NCBI RefSeq assembly: GCF_018129385.1
Contig: NZ_JAFCLN010000028.1
Coordinates: 1-64,000 of the forward strand
Reading direction: 5' to 3'
Origin: Bradyrhizobium lablabi
GTDB lineage: Bacteria; Pseudomonadota; Alphaproteobacteria; Rhizobiales; Xanthobacteraceae
Length of the DNA stretch: 64,000 nucleotides
A program made the translations under genes and the position numbers. The notes under the pieces are model-generated. The model ran no database searches. It was not told the origin of the DNA and saw only the letters and a program-made list of their open reading frames with translations. Of this stretch, positions 34,945 to 44,540 are shown piece by piece (position 1 is the stretch's first letter; every line of letters starts with the position of its first letter).

Positions 34945-37900
34945 TCATGCTCGAAATGCCAGTCCGGCGTCCAGCGCGGGGGTCGAAATTTCCATCAAAT
35001 CAGGCGTTTCGGTCCAAAAAAGCGCTGCCCGGACCGTCCGCTGGGGATAAAGTTTTCCGAGCACCGCCCGGTAAAGCGCGAGCTGGCGGACATAGCCTTG
35101 CGGCGCCTCCTCCGCCTTGGCAGGCGGGGCGTGGTTGGTCTTGTAGTCGACGATCAGCACTTCGGATGGCGTCACCACCAGACGGTCGATCTGGCCGGAA
35201 ACCAGCGCCGGCGGCTGCCCCGGCCGCTCCAGCCGGCCGACGATCGGCACTTCGGCGCGGCTGCCGGGCGCGAACACCGCCGCGAACCTGGCATCAGCGA
35301 TCAGGGCCAGCACCCGTTCGGCAAGCGCGATGCGTTCGGCCTCAGGCCAGCCATCGGCGTTGCGGGCGAGATATTGCAAGGCAAGATCGCGGCGGCGATC
35401 GAGGGCGACATCGGGCAGCGATTGCAGCAGCCGGTGCACCAGCACGCCGCGCTGTAGCGCGCGGGCGCGCTGCGTGACGGATTCGCCGGTGCGGAATTTT
35501 CGCCCTTCATCCTTGCCGGGATCGGACGGGCGCAACTGGCGCGCCGCGGCGTGCTCCGGTGCAGCGGGCGCGTGCAGCCAGTCCGGCAGCGGCGGAGCGA
35601 CGCTGGCTGCAACGTCGAAAGCGGGTTCTGCGCCGGGCCCCGCATCTTCCGCGCGCCGGTAGCTCTTCACCACGCCGTCGCCGGCCGGGATTTCCTCGAA
35701 CGTCAAGTCTGACTGCTCAAGGCCGCGCTTGACCAGATCGTACCAGGAATATTCGCGCACACTGTTCCGGTTGCCCGGCATGCAGCCCGAGATGATCAGC
35801 CGGTCGGCCGCGCGGGTCATGGCGACATAGAGCAGGCGGCGATATTCGTGCTCGGTCTCGTCCAGCATCGCGCTGCGCGCATCGGCCACCAGCGGCGGAT
35901 CGTCCGCCTTGCGTCCGGCCCACACCACCACCTTGTTGCCGTTTCCTGTCGGCAGATGAATGAGGCGCAGGCGCTGGGTATCGGACGGCGAGGTCGTGGT
36001 GTCGGCCATGATCACCACGGGGGCTTCCAGCCCCTTGGCGCCGTGCACGGTCATCACACGCACCTCGTCGCGCGAGATTTCCATGTCGCGCTTTACCTCG
36101 GTGTCGGCGGCGCGCAGCCAGGCCATAAAACCCTGGAGCGATGCCGGCGCCTTCCTTTCGTAAGACAGCGCCAGTTCAAGGAACTCGTCGAGCGCATCAT
36201 TGGCTTCGTGTCCCAGGCGGCGCAGGATGCGTGCGCGGCCGCCATCGCCGCCGAGCAGCCAGGCATAGAACGTAAACGGCGTCTGGTTGCGGAAACGATG
36301 CTCGCACTCGGCGAGCCGACCGAGCGCATCCTTGAACCTGCCATTCCCGGCGGCATGGGTAGCCAGCGCGTCGCGCAGCGATCCCTCGCGATTCCATGCC
36401 AGCGTGAACAGCTCGTCCTCGCTGAGGCCAAAGAGCGGGCTCTTCAGCGCGACCGCGAGCGCCAGATCGTCCTGCGGCAGCAACAGGGCGTCGGCGAGAT
36501 GCATCAGATCGATGATGGCAATGTGCTCGGTGAGCTTGAGCCGGTCGGCGCCGGCGACGGGAATGCCGGCGTGCTTCAGCGCCTGGATGACGGCGTCAAA
36601 CAAATTGCCGCGACGCCGCACCAGCACCAGCACGTCGCCATAGCTGAGCCGGCGGCGGTTGCCGCGGCGTCCGGTCATGGTGCCACCGGCGACCAGTTTT
36701 CTGATCTCGGTCTGGATGCGCTTCGACAGCTTGACCTCGGCACTCGTCACCGGGACGCCGTCGAACGGCGCGCGCCAGCCTTCGATGTCCTGCTTGTCGT
36801 CGGCGACCGCAAGCTCCCAGAGATCGATCTGGCTTGGCCCGGCATCGGGCAACGACTCGTGCAGCGGATAGGTCTTTTCCGCGTGAATGCTGCGGTAGAT
36901 CGTCTCCTCGCGGAACACATGGTCGACCGACTTCAGGATCGCCTGTCCCGACCGGAACGAATAGGTGAAGGGGATCGACTCGAATTTCAGCCGCGCGGCT
37001 TCGAACTTCCGCTTGAGCTCCCAGCGCCGTTCGGCAAATTCGCGCGGCGCGGCGCCCTGAAAGGAGAAGATCGACTGCTTCTCGTCGCCGACGGCGAACA
37101 CGGTGCGTGCCAGGCCGTCGCGCGCGCCCGCGCCGGTGGTGAATTCCGAAATCAGATGCTCGATGATGTCCCACTGCCGAGGGCTGGTATCCTGCGCCTC
37201 ATCGATCAGCACATGATCGACGCCGCGGTCGAGCTTGTAGTGCACCCAGGCCGCCGCGCCGCTTGCCAGCAGGGTCAGCGTCTTGTCGATCAAATCGTCA
37301 TAATCGAGCAGGCCGCGTTCCAGCTTTTCGCGCCGGTAGTTTGCGGCCACCGCGATCGCGATATGCAGCAGAGCTTCGGTCCGGTCGCGCGTGACGACGG
37401 CGCGGCGCTTTTCGATCAGCCGCCCGAGCCGGGCCGCCTCGGCGTCGAATCGGCCGCCGAGCTCGGCATTTGCCTTCCGGAAATTGTTGGTCACGACCGA
37501 GGCGCGTGGGCTCTTGCCGTCAGTGAGGAAGACGCAAAGATATTCGTCGACCTGGGCGGTGTCGGTCGCGCGCATGGCTTCGAGGAAACGATCGGCCTGC
37601 GCCTGATCGGCTTTGCTGCTCGCAGCGAGCGCGGCGGCAGCCCGCTGCCAGAGCGACCGGGGCAAGTTCGGGCCATCGACGATCTCGCGATCGATATCGT
37701 CGAGGCGATCCGCGTCATCGACCCCGAGCGCCGCCGAAACTTGCGCCGCCGCGGTAGCGGCGCTGCCGGCGGCATCGGTCCAGGCCATGAAGTGATCGCG
37801 GCTGAGGCAGGCCTCGCGCAAGACTTCCTTGAAGGTGACGTCGGCCGCATTCGCCATCGCGGCGAGCAACGCGCGGCCGATGGCGCTGTCGGGCGCGCGC

Positions 37901-38412
37901 GAAGCATCCAGCATCACCGCCAGGCTGGCGCGCTCCAGCATCTCGGTCTGGTCGCGGTCATCGAGCACCGCGAAGCGGGCCGGCACGTTGGCCTCGAACG
38001 GGAATTGCTGCAACAGGCGGGTGCAGAGCGCGTGAATGGTCTGGACCTTCAGCCCGCCCGGAGTCTCCAGCGCCGAGGCAAACAGCTCGCGCGCCGAGCG
38101 GCGCAGGCGCGGCGTCGGCTGGGCGATGCCGGCGTCACGGATCGCTTCATCGAGCGCGTCGTCGTCGAGCGTTACCCAATGGCCGAGCGTCGTGAACACG
38201 CGCTCGGACATATTGGCGGCGGCGGCCTTGGTGAACGTCAGGCACAGGATTTTTTCCGGGGCCACACCCGACAGCAGCAGGCGGATCACGCGCTGCACCA
38301 GCACATGGGTCTTGCCGGAGCCGGCATTGGCCGACACGAAGGCGGATGCGGCGGGGTCGGAGGCGCGCGCCTGCGCGTCGCGGACCGGCGCGGGAATGGT
38401 GCGCGGGGCCAT
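34945..38412 (-). CDS. addA: Double-strand break repair helicase/nuclease AddA
   Basis: 1155 residues from ATG 38412, which shares one base with the addB stop (TGATG). The N-terminal UvrD-like helicase has Walker A ANAGSGKT at 28-35, LIDEAQDTSPRQW (Walker B), GDEKQSIFSFQG (motif III) and YVAMTRAADRLI (motif VI). The C-terminal RecB-type nuclease shows VLIVDYKTNHAPP with the Asp and Lys of the active site. With AddB it resects double-strand breaks and loads RecA, replacing RecBCD in this lineage. An upstream in-frame ATG (38451) lies inside addB and is not preferred. Confidence 0.96.
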   Translation of the reverse strand: MAPRTIPAPVRDAQARASDPAASAFVSANAGSGKTHVLVQRVIRLLLSGVAPEKILCLTFTKAAAANMSERVFTTLGHWVTLDDDALDEAIRDAGIAQPTPRLRRSARELFASALETPGGLKVQTIHALCTRLLQQFPFEANVPARFAVLDDRDQTEMLERASLAVMLDASRAPDSAIGRALLAAMANAADVTFKEVLREACLSRDHFMAWTDAAGSAATAAAQVSAALGVDDADRLDDIDREIVDGPNLPRSLWQRAAAALAASSKADQAQADRFLEAMRATDTAQVDEYLCVFLTDGKSPRASVVTNNFRKANAELGGRFDAEAARLGRLIEKRRAVVTRDRTEALLHIAIAVAANYRREKLERGLLDYDDLIDKTLTLLASGAAAWVHYKLDRGVDHVLIDEAQDTSPRQWDIIEHLISEFTTGAGARDGLARTVFAVGDEKQSIFSFQGAAPREFAERRWELKRKFEAARLKFESIPFTYSFRSGQAILKSVDHVFREETIYRSIHAEKTYPLHESLPDAGPSQIDLWELAVADDKQDIEGWRAPFDGVPVTSAEVKLSKRIQTEIRKLVAGGTMTGRRGNRRRLSYGDVLVLVRRRGNLFDAVIQALKHAGIPVAGADRLKLTEHIAIIDLMHLADALLLPQDDLALAVALKSPLFGLSEDELFTLAWNREGSLRDALATHAAGNGRFKDALGRLAECEHRFRNQTPFTFYAWLLGGDGGRARILRRLGHEANDALDEFLELALSYERKAPASLQGFMAWLRAADTEVKRDMEISRDEVRVMTVHGAKGLEAPVVIMADTTTSPSDTQRLRLIHLPTGNGNKVVVWAGRKADDPPLVADARSAMLDETEHEYRRLLYVAMTRAADRLIISGCMPGNRNSVREYSWYDLVKRGLEQSDLTFEEIPAGDGVVKSYRRAEDAGPGAEPAFDVAASVAPPLPDWLHAPAAPEHAAARQLRPSDPGKDEGRKFRTGESVTQRARALQRGVLVHRLLQSLPDVALDRRRDLALQYLARNADGWPEAERIALAERVLALIADARFAAVFAPGSRAEVPIVGRLERPGQPPALVSGQIDRLVVTPSEVLIVDYKTNHAPPAKAEEAPQGYVRQLALYRAVLGKLYPQRTVRAALFWTETPDLMEISTPALDAGLAFRA

Positions 38413-41400
38413 CAATATTCCTCCAGCGCGATGCCGCCGGCGGCGGACCATTCCTTGACGCGGGCGAGGTTGTCATAGTCACCATAGCGCGCCGTCCACA
38501 TCGACAGCACCAGCGAGCGGTAGGGCTCATCCGGGCTATCGAACCGGCGGATCAGCGCCTCGAGCTGTGCGCGGGCATAGTCGGCCGCATCGTCGGGCAA
38601 TTGCGGCGTGTCGTTCTGCTTGATCTTCAGCTCCAGCGTCTTGTGCTCGCCCGGCGGATTGTTGCCGCTCAGCCTGACATAGGCCAGCTCGCCGACGGAG
38701 CCGCCCGCATCGATGCCGTCGAATCCGCCCTCGCGCAGAATGGCCGCCTCCAGCGTGAGCTGCGGCGACAACCCCATCCGCACCTGCTTTCCGGTCGGCG
38801 GCTGGCCGGTCTTGTAGTCGAGGATGATGTAGCCGCCGTCGCTGTTGCGTTCGATACGGTCGGCGCGCGCCGTCAATATGAACTTCCTATCTCCGCCGAG
38901 CAGGATTTCGATCTTGCCTTCGGTCTCGGCGACGATCGAGGCGATGTCGCCGCGGCGTGCGGTTTCCCAATCGGCGAACCAGCGTGCGATGCGCTGGAAG
39001 CGCGGCCACCACAGCGCGCGGGCTTCCGGCCGCTCCATCAGCGGGGCAAAGTGCTTTTCGCCGATGCGGCGCAGATTGCCGAGGATGTCGTCAGGCAGGG
39101 TGTTCGCGAACGCCTTGGTGAATTCGCCCAGCGATTCGTGGATCGCGGAGCCGCGGTCGGCCGCCGACAACGGCATGTCGACGGGATCGAGCGGCTGAAG
39201 CCTGAGAATGTGGCGGGCATAGATCGTGTAGGGATCGCGCAGCCAATCCTCGATGGCGGTGACCGAAAGCTTCGCAGGACGCGCCTCAAGCGGCGGCCTG
39301 GGCTGCGGCTGCTCGATCGCTTTCACTGCCGCGGGCTGGTCGATCGCGTCGGCGTAGTGAACATAATGGGCGCCGGCCGCCTTCGCGGCCTGCCAGCGGT
39401 CTTCGCCCGCGACGGCTTCCAGCCGGTGCAGGAAGCGCGAGGCAACCGCCGGCGCGCCGCCGACCTTGGCCGCATGGGTGAGGATCACCTCTTCATGGCC
39501 GAGCAATTGCGCAAAGTCGTGCGCGGAAAGGCCGATGCGCCGTTCCGGCAGATCGAGACCGAGTTCGTGACGCATCGGCCGGCTCAGCCAGGGATCGACG
39601 CGCGGCGCCGGCGGCCACACCGCTTCGACCAGCCCGCCGAGGATGACGCGGTCGGATTCCGTCAAGCGCGCTTCGAGTTGGCCGAAGATATGGAGCTGCG
39701 CACCCGGCAGTTCGCGCCGCCGCACCAGCCGGTCGGCGAAGGCCGTCTGGAATAATTCGGCGTAGTCGCTCCGCTCGACCATCAGGCCGGTCTTCTGCTG
39801 CCGGTCGAGCAGCTCGTCAAAGGCGGATGCAAGGGCGAGCCCGTCCTGATCTTCGAAGGCCGTGGCCATACCGTGTTCGTCGGTGGAAAGATTCACCAGC
39901 GTCTCGCGATGACGTTCCGCAAGTTCGGCAAAATCATGCGGTCTGGAACCGGAAAGGCTTTCGAGTGGCGCCAGGGCCTTGCGCAGGGCCGCGATCAGCG
40001 ATCCGGCCCGATCGAGTTCGCGGTCTTTCAGCCGGGCTCGCGGTTCGGCGCGGTGGAGCGATGAAGTCTCGCCCTTGTCCAGCTTGCGCAGTTCGTCCCG
40101 GAACCGCTCGAAGTCGGCGGCGAGGCCCTCGCTTCCGGCCTGCGGCCGCGTGCCGCGCAGCAGTGCGAGTTCGAGCGCCGCGATGCCGCGCGTCAATGCG
40201 CCGGGCGCACCGCCCAGCCGGACCATCGGATGCTTGAGCAGCGCCAGCAGCGTTGGCGGCTCCAATCCCTTGGTTGCGGCTTCCGCCACCAGTCGCGCAA
40301 AGATGCCGGCGGGCGTTTCCATCAGGGCATCGCCGCCGGAATCATTGAATTCGAGATTCCAGCGCGCCAGCGCCGCCGTCACCCGCCGCGCCAGCGCGCG
40401 GTCCGGCGTCACCAGCGCCACCGATTTGTTCAGATGCCGCGCCTCGCGCATCGCGACCGCAATCGCAAGCGCTTCCATTTCCGGATTGGGCGCCTCGATC
40501 ACGGCGAGCTTGTCCATGCCGGCTGCGATCTGCGCCGCGATGTCCAGCCGCTTCAGCCGGTCGTGCCATTCGGCGGTGGCGTGCGAGGGCCGCATCGCCT
40601 CCGACACCAGCACCTCGCGGCCGCCGGGCGCGGGTTTTCCGAGCGGTTGGACGTCGCGGCGCTTGATGCCGAAGCGCGACAGCAGCGCGTGCATCGCATA
40701 TTGCGGATGGTTGGAAGCGGGCGGCGTGGTGAAGATGCCGTGCGAATTTTTGATACCGCCGATCGATCGCCAGGCCTCCTCGTCGAGGTCGGTGTCGAGG
40801 CCCGGCAGCACCACCGCGCCGTTCGGCAGCCGTGCCACCGCGTGCAGGAATTTTGCGGTCGCCGGCATCGAGCCGGTCGAGCCTGCCGCGATGACCGGGC
40901 CGTCGTGATGTTTGGTCAGGCGGGCGGCTTCCGCGTCGATCAGCATGTCACGGCGCGCCGCCGGCTCGATCCGGTTTTCCTCCGCGAGAAAAGCCGGCCA
41001 GTATTCGCGGGCGATCTGCAGGAATTGCAGCGTGTGCTGCCAGTATTTATCGAACTGGTCCGGCACGAGGCTATCAAGCGCGTTCCAGTCGACGGCGCGC
41101 GTCACCATGTCGTCGATCAGCCGTGCGAGATCGCCGGCCAGCGTCAGGGTGGAGGCGGGGCCGCCGACCACCAGCGGTGACAGCACCGGGCGCTTCGCCC
41201 AGGCCGCGACCAGACGCGTCAGCGCCAGCCGCCGTTGCAACTCGCCGAGGTTCGGCGGAATGTCGAGCGGCGCGATGCTGCCCGGCTCGTTGTCTTCCGA
41301 GAACGCCAGTTCGTCCTCGTCGATATCGCCGAGCGCGACGATGCGCGGCAGGATCGCGGCATCGGTGCCGAGCACGTCGAGAAAGATCTCGCGCGCCAGC

Positions 41401-41555
41401 CGCCCGGCGCGGCGGGTCGGCAAGTACACCGTCGCCTGCGCCAGTCGTTCCGGATTTGCGCGCGCCTCGAATCCGTCCACCAGCCGGCCATCGACCAGAG
41501 CAGCGATGACGGTGCGCAGAAGCGGCACGGAAACGGGAACGCTGAAAACGCGCAT
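38412..41555 (-). CDS. addB: Double-strand break repair protein AddB
   Basis: About 1047 residues. ATG 41555 is chosen because an AGGA motif lies 8 bases upstream; ATG 41561 would add two residues. The N-terminal inactivated helicase-like portion begins MRVFSVPVS and has a YLPTRRAGRLAREI segment. The C-terminal nuclease motif is IILDYKTGQPPTGKQ. I see no cysteine anywhere in the protein, so it cannot carry the four-cysteine iron-sulfur cluster found in Bacillus AddB. It is the partner of AddA and is co-transcribed with it. Confidence 0.95.
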   Translation of the reverse strand: MRVFSVPVSVPLLRTVIAALVDGRLVDGFEARANPERLAQATVYLPTRRAGRLAREIFLDVLGTDAAILPRIVALGDIDEDELAFSEDNEPGSIAPLDIPPNLGELQRRLALTRLVAAWAKRPVLSPLVVGGPASTLTLAGDLARLIDDMVTRAVDWNALDSLVPDQFDKYWQHTLQFLQIAREYWPAFLAEENRIEPAARRDMLIDAEAARLTKHHDGPVIAAGSTGSMPATAKFLHAVARLPNGAVVLPGLDTDLDEEAWRSIGGIKNSHGIFTTPPASNHPQYAMHALLSRFGIKRRDVQPLGKPAPGGREVLVSEAMRPSHATAEWHDRLKRLDIAAQIAAGMDKLAVIEAPNPEMEALAIAVAMREARHLNKSVALVTPDRALARRVTAALARWNLEFNDSGGDALMETPAGIFARLVAEAATKGLEPPTLLALLKHPMVRLGGAPGALTRGIAALELALLRGTRPQAGSEGLAADFERFRDELRKLDKGETSSLHRAEPRARLKDRELDRAGSLIAALRKALAPLESLSGSRPHDFAELAERHRETLVNLSTDEHGMATAFEDQDGLALASAFDELLDRQQKTGLMVERSDYAELFQTAFADRLVRRRELPGAQLHIFGQLEARLTESDRVILGGLVEAVWPPAPRVDPWLSRPMRHELGLDLPERRIGLSAHDFAQLLGHEEVILTHAAKVGGAPAVASRFLHRLEAVAGEDRWQAAKAAGAHYVHYADAIDQPAAVKAIEQPQPRPPLEARPAKLSVTAIEDWLRDPYTIYARHILRLQPLDPVDMPLSAADRGSAIHESLGEFTKAFANTLPDDILGNLRRIGEKHFAPLMERPEARALWWPRFQRIARWFADWETARRGDIASIVAETEGKIEILLGGDRKFILTARADRIERNSDGGYIILDYKTGQPPTGKQVRMGLSPQLTLEAAILREGGFDGIDAGGSVGELAYVRLSGNNPPGEHKTLELKIKQNDTPQLPDDAADYARAQLEALIRRFDSPDEPYRSLVLSMWTARYGDYDNLARVKEWSAAGGIALEEY

Positions 41556-41633
41556 GGGCATCCTGATTCGAAAGTCAGGGCGCCAATATAGGGAGGGAAT
41601 TCGGGTTGGGCACCCTTCATCGTCGCCTCAAAC

Positions 41634-41739
41634 CGTCATCACCCGCGAAGGCGGGTGATCCAGTATCCCAGAGGCGGTGGAGACAAATTCGAGGGGCTGC
41701 GGCGTACTGGATGCCCCGCCTTCGCGGGGCATGACGAGT
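41634..41739. repeat. GTCAT...ATGAC bounded palindromic element between addB and murU
   Basis: Begins GTCATCACCCGCGAAGGCGGGTGATCCAGTAT and ends ACTGGATGCCCCGCCTTCGCGGGGCATGAC. Inner hairpins CCCGC-GAAGG-CGGG and CCCCGC-CTT-CGCGGGG are evident, and GATCCAGTA / TACTGGAT arms are inverted. It sits in a tandem gap, 79 bases upstream of addB's start. Confidence 0.8.
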
Positions 41740-41764
41740 TTGGTTTGTGGCTAAGCCTCGGCCT

Positions 41765-42487
41765 CTACGCCACGCTTTCCAGAAACGCCTCTTCCGCGGC
41801 GGCGACCGCGTCGGGGGTGCCGACGTGCATCCAGACGCCGTCGAGGCGGAGGCCGAACAGCCGTTCCTGCTCGTTGGCGCGATCGAACATTTTGGTCAGC
41901 GAGAATTCGCCTGATGGCGCATCGGCGAACAGCGAGGGCGACATGATCGCTGCGCCCGCATAGACGAACGGAACCACCTGCAACTCGCGGCGCTTGCGCA
42001 GCGCGCCATCCGGCAGCATCGAGTAATCGCCGCGGCCGTTATAGCCGATGCTGCTGGTGGTCGGCGCCATCAAGAGCAGGATGTCCATGCGCGCGGGATC
42101 GAAGGCTTCCGCCAGCCGCGCCAGATTGGGCCGCACGCCGTCGATCCACATGGTGTCGGCGTTGACATGGAAGAACGGCGCGTTGCCGAGCAGCGGCAGC
42201 GCCTTGACCACCGCCCCGCCGGTGCCGAGCACCTGGTGGCGTTCATCGGAGATGATCACGCGCGGGCCGGTGCGGCCCTTGGTGTGCTCGATGATCTGAT
42301 CGGGCAGATAGTGCACGTTGACCACGGCTTCGGTGACGCCGGCACCGCCGAGCTTGTCCAGCACGTGATCGAGCAGCGGCTGGCCGGCCACCTCGATCAG
42401 CGGTTTCGGCTTGTGGTCGGTGAGGGGGCGCATGCGTACGCCGAGACCGGCGGCGAGAACCATGGCTTTGGTGGGGCGGACGGACAT
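41765..42487 (-). CDS. murU: Sugar-1-phosphate nucleotidyltransferase, MurU-like
   Basis: 240 residues. The nucleotide-binding signature is AMVLAAGLGVRMRPLTDHKPKPL near residue 8 (G-x-G-x-R-x-x-P-x-T-x-x-x-P-K-P). FHVNADTMWIDG carries the metal Asp. Length and motifs fit N-acetylmuramate-1-phosphate uridylyltransferase (MurU), which in Pseudomonas and Caulobacter works with AmgK to recycle MurNAc. Generic annotation would be mannose-1-phosphate guanylyltransferase-like. The AmgK-like domain encoded nearby, one gene upstream, supports the MurU call. Confidence 0.8.
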   Translation of the reverse strand: MSVRPTKAMVLAAGLGVRMRPLTDHKPKPLIEVAGQPLLDHVLDKLGGAGVTEAVVNVHYLPDQIIEHTKGRTGPRVIISDERHQVLGTGGAVVKALPLLGNAPFFHVNADTMWIDGVRPNLARLAEAFDPARMDILLLMAPTTSSIGYNGRGDYSMLPDGALRKRRELQVVPFVYAGAAIMSPSLFADAPSGEFSLTKMFDRANEQERLFGLRLDGVWMHVGTPDAVAAAEEAFLESVA

Positions 42488-42602
42488 TCGGCGGAATTTC
42501 TCGGACTGGCTTTGCCGCGGATCATATCACGGCGATTCGGCTGCTGTGTAACCTTGACGCCATAGTCACCGGACATGACGGCCATACGACGGCCGCAAGG
42601 GC

Positions 42603-42920
42603 TCAAACCTCGGCCGCGGCGCGGCGCCCAGCCTTTTTCTTCTTGTCGCCTTGCTTGAGGAAATTGACGCCGATCTGGTCGCCGTTGACCCAGGCCAGCT
42701 CGCAGCGGCGATAGGCTAGCCCGGTGGACGACAGCAGCAGGAAAAATTCTTTCAGATGCAGGCCCTCGACCGAGCCTTCCACCGTGAGCTTGGCACCGGT
42801 CTCGGAGACGTCCTCCATGGTGCAGTCGCGACGCCAGGTGCCGTCGATACCCATCATGTGCGCCGGAATGCCGCGCTCGAAGGTAACGCGCTCGCCCCTG
42901 CGCCGTTCTGTTGCCACCAT
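42603..42920 (-). CDS. PilZ-domain protein (c-di-GMP binding)
   Basis: 105 residues from ATG 42920. The PilZ signatures are present: an RRRGER arginine motif at residues 5-11 and DVSETGAKL (the D-x-S-x-x-G motif) at about 35. A tryptophan-containing ELAWVNGDQIGVNFL end is also typical. It should bind cyclic di-GMP, but as a stand-alone domain its effector partner is unknown. It separates the TsaE-AmgK fusion gene from murU in the same operon. Confidence 0.85.
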   Translation of the reverse strand: MVATERRRGERVTFERGIPAHMMGIDGTWRRDCTMEDVSETGAKLTVEGSVEGLHLKEFFLLLSSTGLAYRRCELAWVNGDQIGVNFLKQGDKKKKAGRRAAAEV

Positions 42921-43016
42921 GGCCTCTCGTCCCCCGTGCCCCAATGCGGCAGCACCGCACATCGTCGTGTGGACCCCCTCCGAACATTAGTGCCGTGGCG
43001 GCTAACAGAAGGTAAA

Positions 43017-44540
43017 TCAGGGAACCGGCGGGGGGACGTTGGCCTCGTACCATTCGCGAAAGCCCGCCAGCGCCGGGTGAGCCAATGACCGGGAGAGATA
43101 GGTCCAGATCCGCGGCTGGTGCTTCAGGTATTGCGGCTTGCCGTCGCGGCGGTTGAGCCGCGCGAAGGTGCCGAGCAGCCGCGTGTTGCGCTGCGCCGAC
43201 ATGATGGCATAGAGCTCGGCGAAACCGGCAGCATCGAAACTCTCGTCCGCCTCGCGGCGCGCCTTGGTGTAGCGCGTCAGCAGCGCGAGCTCGAGCTGCT
43301 CCGGGATGTCGATCCGCGCATCCTGGAGCAGCGACACGAGGTCGTAGGCGGCCGGCCCCAGCACCGCATCCTGGAAATCGATGATGCCGATGCGCGCGAT
43401 GCCGTCGCGATCGCCGAGCCAGATGATGTTGGGCGAATGAAAATCCCGCAGCACCCAGGTTCGTGCTGTCGACGCCGCCTTGGAGTCCAGTAGCTCGCGC
43501 CACATCGCGGCAAATTGCGAGCGTTGCTCGGTGCTGAGTTCGACGCCGCGATCGGGCAGGTACCATTCCGGCATCAAGCCGATTTCGACCAGCATCGCAT
43601 CGGTATCGAAGACAGGAATGCTGTAGGTGATCTGCGGCGCCAGAGGCAGCGTCTCCGGCAACGCCTCGCGATGCAGCTCCGCCAGCATGTCGGTGGCGGC
43701 CTCATAGCGGTCGGCAATCGGCTGCGGCGGATCGCCTTCGATCACGCTGCCGGTGCCAAAATCCTCGGTGATCAAAAATCCCGCATCGAGATCGGCGTAA
43801 CGGATGGCAGGCGCCGACAGTTTTCGCGCCCGCAAGCCGTTGGCGATGGCCACGAAGGGTTTCACGTCCTCGGCCAGATGCACCGCCGCGCTGTAGGATT
43901 TTCCGTCATAGACCGCAGGTCCATCGGGACGCTTCGGTGAGTTCATCAGGATGAAGGAGCCGGCATCGCGGACCAGCCGCGCATAGGAGCGGATCGAGGC
44001 ATCTCCCGGCATCCGCAGTCGCTTCGATTCGCCAAACCCGGCTTCGTCGAGGAACTGGCGCAGCGCCTTCAGCCGTTCGACGACCGCGGCCGCCTTGCCG
44101 TAGCCGGTGATCTCGGCGGCACGTGCGGTCGAGCCCAGCGCGGGCCGGTGGCTGAGCGCGATATCGATGCGGTCGGCGGGAAGCGCCTCCGGCGCGCGCT
44201 CCGGCCATTCGATCAGCGCCACCGTGCCTTCCGGCAGTGGCGAAAGGCCGATCTCCTCCAGCTCGGACGCATCGTTGATGCGATAGAGGTCGGCGTGGAC
44301 AAGCGGAAGCGCCAACTCGTAGCTTTGCGCCAGCGTGAAGGTCGGGCTCGGTACCTCCAGCTCATCGTCGCCTGCGAGATACCGGATCATCGCCCGTGCC
44401 GCCGCGGTCTTGCCGGCGCCGAGATCGCCCGACAGCGTGATGGCGTCGCCGGGGCCGATCAGGAGCGCGAGGTCGGCCATCAGTTGCGCGGTCGCGGCCT
44501 CGTTTGGAAGCGCCAGCGAGAATGTGGTCCGTGCCGTCAT
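43017..44540 (-). CDS. TsaE-AmgK fusion: tRNA t6A ATPase joined to amino-sugar kinase
   Basis: 507 residues with two domains. Residues about 1-150 are TsaE (YjeE): P-loop SGDLGAGKTAAARAMI near 40, VPSPTFTLAQSY and HADLYRI, the conserved HxDxYR motif; TsaE is required for N6-threonylcarbamoyladenosine in tRNA. Residues about 170-500 are an AmgK-like phosphotransferase: WVLRDFHSPNIIWLGD (kinase loop) and IGIIDFQDAVLGPAAYDLVSLLQDAR, the latter very typical of AmgK, which phosphorylates MurNAc/GlcNAc at C1. The two functions are normally separate proteins. The gene overlaps the kinase gene upstream by 4 bases, and murU lies downstream. Confidence 0.88.
   Translation of the reverse strand: MTARTTFSLALPNEAATAQLMADLALLIGPGDAITLSGDLGAGKTAAARAMIRYLAGDDELEVPSPTFTLAQSYELALPLVHADLYRINDASELEEIGLSPLPEGTVALIEWPERAPEALPADRIDIALSHRPALGSTARAAEITGYGKAAAVVERLKALRQFLDEAGFGESKRLRMPGDASIRSYARLVRDAGSFILMNSPKRPDGPAVYDGKSYSAAVHLAEDVKPFVAIANGLRARKLSAPAIRYADLDAGFLITEDFGTGSVIEGDPPQPIADRYEAATDMLAELHREALPETLPLAPQITYSIPVFDTDAMLVEIGLMPEWYLPDRGVELSTEQRSQFAAMWRELLDSKAASTARTWVLRDFHSPNIIWLGDRDGIARIGIIDFQDAVLGPAAYDLVSLLQDARIDIPEQLELALLTRYTKARREADESFDAAGFAELYAIMSAQRNTRLLGTFARLNRRDGKPQYLKHQPRIWTYLSRSLAHPALAGFREWYEANVPPPVP

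Noticed and set aside
35848..38478. An 876-codon open frame on the plus strand, fully antisense to addA
   Set aside because: High GC creates long antisense frames. Its translation has no recognisable motifs, whereas the minus strand carries helicase and nuclease motifs throughout.
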